The translations under genes and the position numbers were made by a program. Below, piece by piece: positions 61,807 through 64,000 of a stretch of DNA of 64,000 nucleotides; position 1 is the stretch's first letter, and every line of letters starts with the position of its first letter. The stretch is taken from positions 117,196-181,195 of the forward strand of contig PVNI01000012.1 of NCBI GenBank assembly GCA_003001795.1. Reading direction: 5' to 3'. The notes under the pieces were generated by a model. It did no database searches, was not told where the DNA came from, and saw nothing but the letters and a program-made list of their open reading frames with translations. The DNA is from Actinomadura viridilutea. Its GTDB lineage: Bacteria; Actinomycetota; Actinomycetes; Streptosporangiales; Streptosporangiaceae.

Positions 61807-62780
61807 CGACGCTCGGACGCAGGAAGCGCGACGCCGCCGCGAAGAAGGCCGAGAAGGCCAGGCGGCGCGCCGAGGAGGCCGCCCGCAAGGCCCGCGAGGC
61901 CGCCGAGGCCGCCGAACGCGCGGCCCGCGAGGCGGCCGAGGCGGAGGCCGAGCGGGCCGCCGTCGAGGGCGAGGACGAGGCCGCGCCAGCCTCCGCGGAC
62001 GACTCCACGACCGAGAGCCGGTCAAAGTCCACGGCCGAGGCGAAGGACGGGGCCGAGGCCCCCGCCGCCGAAAAGCCCGAGACCGCCGACGATGACGACG
62101 GCGACGGCTCTCAGGAAGCGGCCACCGACGAGAAGACTGAGGAGCCCGAGCCCACCCTCACCAAAACGGAGGATGACGCCGCCGACGAGGACGGCGAGCA
62201 GCGCGACCAGGACGAAGCCTCCGACGAGGACGAACACGACGAGGACGAAGAGGACGAGCCTGAGCGCGCCCCCGGGCGGCTGAGGCGGCTCGCCGGCGCC
62301 GTCGCGTCCGCCGGCGCCCTCGGGTACACGCTGATCGCCGTCAACGTCGCGCTGGTGGCGGGGCTGGTGTGGCTGGTGGTGGCCGTGCACCGGGCCGACG
62401 GGCGAGAGGCGGCCGCCGACCAGGTGAAGTTCGCGGCGTCGCGGGCGGCCGAGGACCTGTCGTCGTACGACTTCCGGACGATCGACGCCGACCTCAAGCG
62501 GGCCGCCGGGCAGACCACCGGCCGGTTCAAGTCCCAGTTCCAGCAGCTGACCGCGTCGGTGCGGACGTCGGCGACCCGGCAGCAGGCGGTGGTCGAGGGA
62601 ACCGCGGTCAAGACGGCCGTGGAGAGCGTCGACGGCGACCGCGCCATCGCGCTCGTCTACCTCAACCAGCAGACCGCCAAGGGCAGCAGCGGGCAGCGCA
62701 CGCCGAGCCAGTTCGCGATGCGGCTGGTCATGCGCAAGGTCGGGGACCGCTGGCTGGTGTCGGAGCTGCACATGCTCTGA
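61803..62780 (+). CDS. Mce-associated membrane protein with acidic extension (Mas), second
   Basis: 325 aa. Residues ~3-55 form an Ala/Glu/Arg helical repeat (AEKARRRAEEAARKAREAAE), ~60-155 a highly acidic low-complexity stretch (DEASDEDEHDEDEEDEPE), then a transmembrane helix ~180-200 and the Mas domain (FAASRAAEDLSSYDFRTIDA; RKVGDRWLVSELHML). The cytoplasmic extension is much longer than in the first Mas protein. Last gene of the operon; ATG 61803. Confidence 0.85.
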   Translation: MTTLGRRKRDAAAKKAEKARRRAEEAARKAREAAEAAERAAREAAEAEAERAAVEGEDEAAPASADDSTTESRSKSTAEAKDGAEAPAAEKPETADDDDGDGSQEAATDEKTEEPEPTLTKTEDDAADEDGEQRDQDEASDEDEHDEDEEDEPERAPGRLRRLAGAVASAGALGYTLIAVNVALVAGLVWLVVAVHRADGREAAADQVKFAASRAAEDLSSYDFRTIDADLKRAAGQTTGRFKSQFQQLTASVRTSATRQQAVVEGTAVKTAVESVDGDRAIALVYLNQQTAKGSSGQRTPSQFAMRLVMRKVGDRWLVSELHML

Positions 62781-62826
62781 CCCCGGCCACGCCCCGCAAC
62801 GCGCCCGCCGCGCCACCGCGACGGAG

Positions 62827-63240
62827 CTTCCCCGCCGGCGAGGGGCGGCACCCTCGGTCCTCGGGCACACGCAGGAGTCGCCGGCGCCCTGAAGTCGTGC
62901 TCGCGAGGCGGCTCGGACCCCTCCTGAACATCCTCGATCTGGAGTGGCTCACCGGCCTCGTTGCTGGCCGCACACGGACGCGCCTCCGACGGACTTTCTC
63001 CCTCTGGCGATCGGGTCGGCGCGCGCTCGGTCCGCGGGCACACGAGGAGTCGCCGGTGTCGCGGAGTTATGAGCAGCGTGCTCGTGACGCGGCTCGTACG
63101 CCTCCCAGGCACCCTCGACTTGGTGCGGCTCGCCGTGCCCGGCATGTCCGGTCGCGCCCCCCACAGAGGTTCCCCGGTGGCGATGGGGCGGCGCGCTTGG
63201 TCCTCGGCGCAGGCCGCTGGACCTGAGGGGCGTGTTCGGG
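62827..63240 (+). repeat. Degenerate ~170-bp tandem repeat, about 2.4 units
   Basis: Units start near 62827, 62994 and 63167. Shared landmarks: CTCGGTCC(T/G)CGGGCACAC at 62853 and 63026 (and CTTGGTCCTCGG at 63196), GGAGTCGCCGG shortly after in units 1 and 2, and GTGCTCG..(A/C)GCGGCTCG further on. Drift is considerable, so this is an old duplication. Confidence 0.65.
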
Positions 63241-63602
63241 AGGCGGGTTGGGTGCCTCCTGGGCGCCTCGGCCTGGGGATGGTCACCAACCCCCTGTGAG
63301 CTGGGAGGACGGTGCGGTCGCGGTGCTCGGCGGGACGGGCCTGTGCGGCCGGCGGTGTGCCGAGGTGTGCCCTCTGGGGCGCCGATTTGCTCTTGCTCGT
63401 GCTGGGTGGTTTGCTTGAGCGCCGGTCAGGGCCCGAGGCGGGCGTGCACCCCTGGGGCTACCTCGCGGTAGGGGGGCCGAATCCTAAACTATGGCCTTCC
63501 TCACTGCAGGTCAGAGCCCGAAAAGTCCAAGTCCGCTCTTGACTCGCGGCCGCTGAGGAGCGATGCTCCATGGCAACTGTGATGCATACAGAGGCGCTAG
63601 AC

Positions 63603-63633
63603 TTGCATGCAGTGTAGTGGTCGGCTACACTGC
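63603..63633 (+). promoter_or_regulatory. Probable rpoB promoter with inverted repeat
   Basis: TTGCAT (63603-63608), 17-bp spacer, TACACT (63626-63631): close to the vegetative consensus of actinomycetes. The inverted repeat GCAGTGTAG (63609-63617) / CTACACTGC (63625-63633) covers the spacer and the -10, so a repressor could sit there. Confidence 0.75.
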
Positions 63634-63773
63634 CCCTTTGCGCTGCCCTCTGACTATCCATGTGTTGAACACCCCCGTCGTGCCCGTCCCGGGTGGTCTG
63701 CTCGGGTGTCGGCACCTGGATCGTCTGGCGTGCGCGTCATCTGTTACGCCGCGAGCCCTCGGAAGGACCACTC

Positions 63774-64000
63774 TTGGCAGCCTCGCGCAACGCCTCGAAT
63801 ACCGCAACCGGTCCGCACCGCGTCTCCTTCGCGCGCATCAAGGAGCCGCTGGAAGTCCCGGACCTCCTCGCGCTGCAGACCAACTCGTTCGACTGGCTGC
63901 TGGGCAACGAGAGGTGGAAGGCCCGGGTCGAGGCGGCTCGGCAGGCCGGGCGTAAGGACGTCCCGACTCAGTCGGGTCTGGAGGAGATCTTCGAGGAGAT
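63774..64000 (+). CDS. rpoB: DNA-directed RNA polymerase subunit beta (5' part, runs off the window)
   Basis: First ~75 codons. TTG start at 63774 with GGAAGGA 6-13 nt upstream, as in Streptomyces rpoB. The translation begins AASRNASNTATGPHRVSFARI and continues KEPLEVPDLLALQTNSFDWL, the conserved beta-subunit N-terminus. The remainder lies outside the window. Confidence 0.97.
   Translation, partial: MAASRNASNTATGPHRVSFARIKEPLEVPDLLALQTNSFDWLLGNERWKARVEAARQAGRKDVPTQSGLEEIFEE

Larger units (their letters stand above)
62781..63773. other. Long (993-bp) region upstream of rpoB
   Basis: No gene seen. The left part consists of degenerate ~170-bp repeats; the right part has the rpoB promoter with an inverted repeat over its -10. 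TTGACT at 63538-63543 could be the -35 box of a second, upstream promoter with GATGCT as a weak -10. The ~140-nt stretch between the main promoter and the TTG start would be the untranslated leader. Confidence 0.6.

Overview
The window is very GC-rich DNA with strongly GC-biased third codon positions, many GTG/TTG starts and typical actinomycete gene order. Gene content (full nuo operon end, HadA/HadB pair beside rpmG, murB, tRNA-Trp/secE/nusG/rplK/rplA, and a complete mce lipid-transport operon between rplL and rpoB) points to a filamentous actinomycete of the Thermomonosporaceae/Streptosporangiales type (Actinomadura-like). No species is claimed.

Layout. 1-6.3 kb: end of the NADH dehydrogenase I operon (nuoJKLMN). 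6.4-8.3 kb: htpX, then a frameshifted methionine aminopeptidase gene divergent from a small XRE regulator around a perfect palindrome. 8.4-12.7 kb: three tandem paralogous XRE-TPR regulators with near-identical leaders and HTH domains, plus the 3' remnant of a fourth copy. 12.8-16.5 kb: small hypothetical genes, YajQ and a secreted lamin-tail-domain protein. 16.5-28.06 kb: an 11.4-kb integrative element of the pSAM2/SLP1 type (AICE) inserted in tRNA-Tyr and bounded by 52-bp direct repeats. Its modules are cargo (TPR/coiled-coil/membrane protein plus a FolP2-type dihydropteroate synthase homologue), a repeat-rich noncoding segment, a leftward operon of small genes, a GntR regulator, a Pra-like protein, a TraB-like FtsK translocase, Spd-type proteins, a RepSA-like initiator, Xis and Int. 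28-32.3 kb: sparse region with a frameshifted hypothetical gene, a PP2C-like phosphatase and an acyl-CoA dehydrogenase. 32.4-43 kb: tRNA-Thr, tRNA-Met, rpmG, the HadA/HadB-type dehydratase, murB, a Mn2+ riboswitch with an UPF0016 transporter, a GntR/FCD regulator, adenosine deaminase, a secreted Pro/Lys-repeat protein, an ECF sigma factor with a putative anti-sigma partner, an aminotransferase and tRNA-Trp. 43-50.3 kb: secE, nusG, rplK, rplA, three exported proteins (two paralogous lipoproteins), an L10-type leader, rplJ and rplL. 50.6-62.8 kb: the mce operon (Mkl ATPase, two YrbE permeases, six Mce proteins, two Mce-associated proteins). 62.8-64 kb: a ~1-kb leader with ~170-bp degenerate repeats, a clear promoter and the start of rpoB.

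How the parts work together. The nuo genes are translationally coupled by start/stop overlaps and build the membrane arm of complex I. The mce operon encodes a whole ABC-type lipid importer: Mkl powers the YrbE pair, the MCE proteins form the periplasmic/cell-wall conduit, and the Mas proteins are accessory. Its position between rplL and rpoB recalls Mycobacterium tuberculosis, where the lone mkl gene lies in the same interval. The AICE carries what is needed for excision, replication, double-stranded DNA transfer and control; its cargo pair has lower-GC codon use than the host genes and is the least explained part of the window.

Limits. All calls come from reading the sequence and remembered family features. 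No alignment, HMM, RNA-fold or database search was run. Two single-base frameshifts (map and the gene at 28818) may be sequencing errors.
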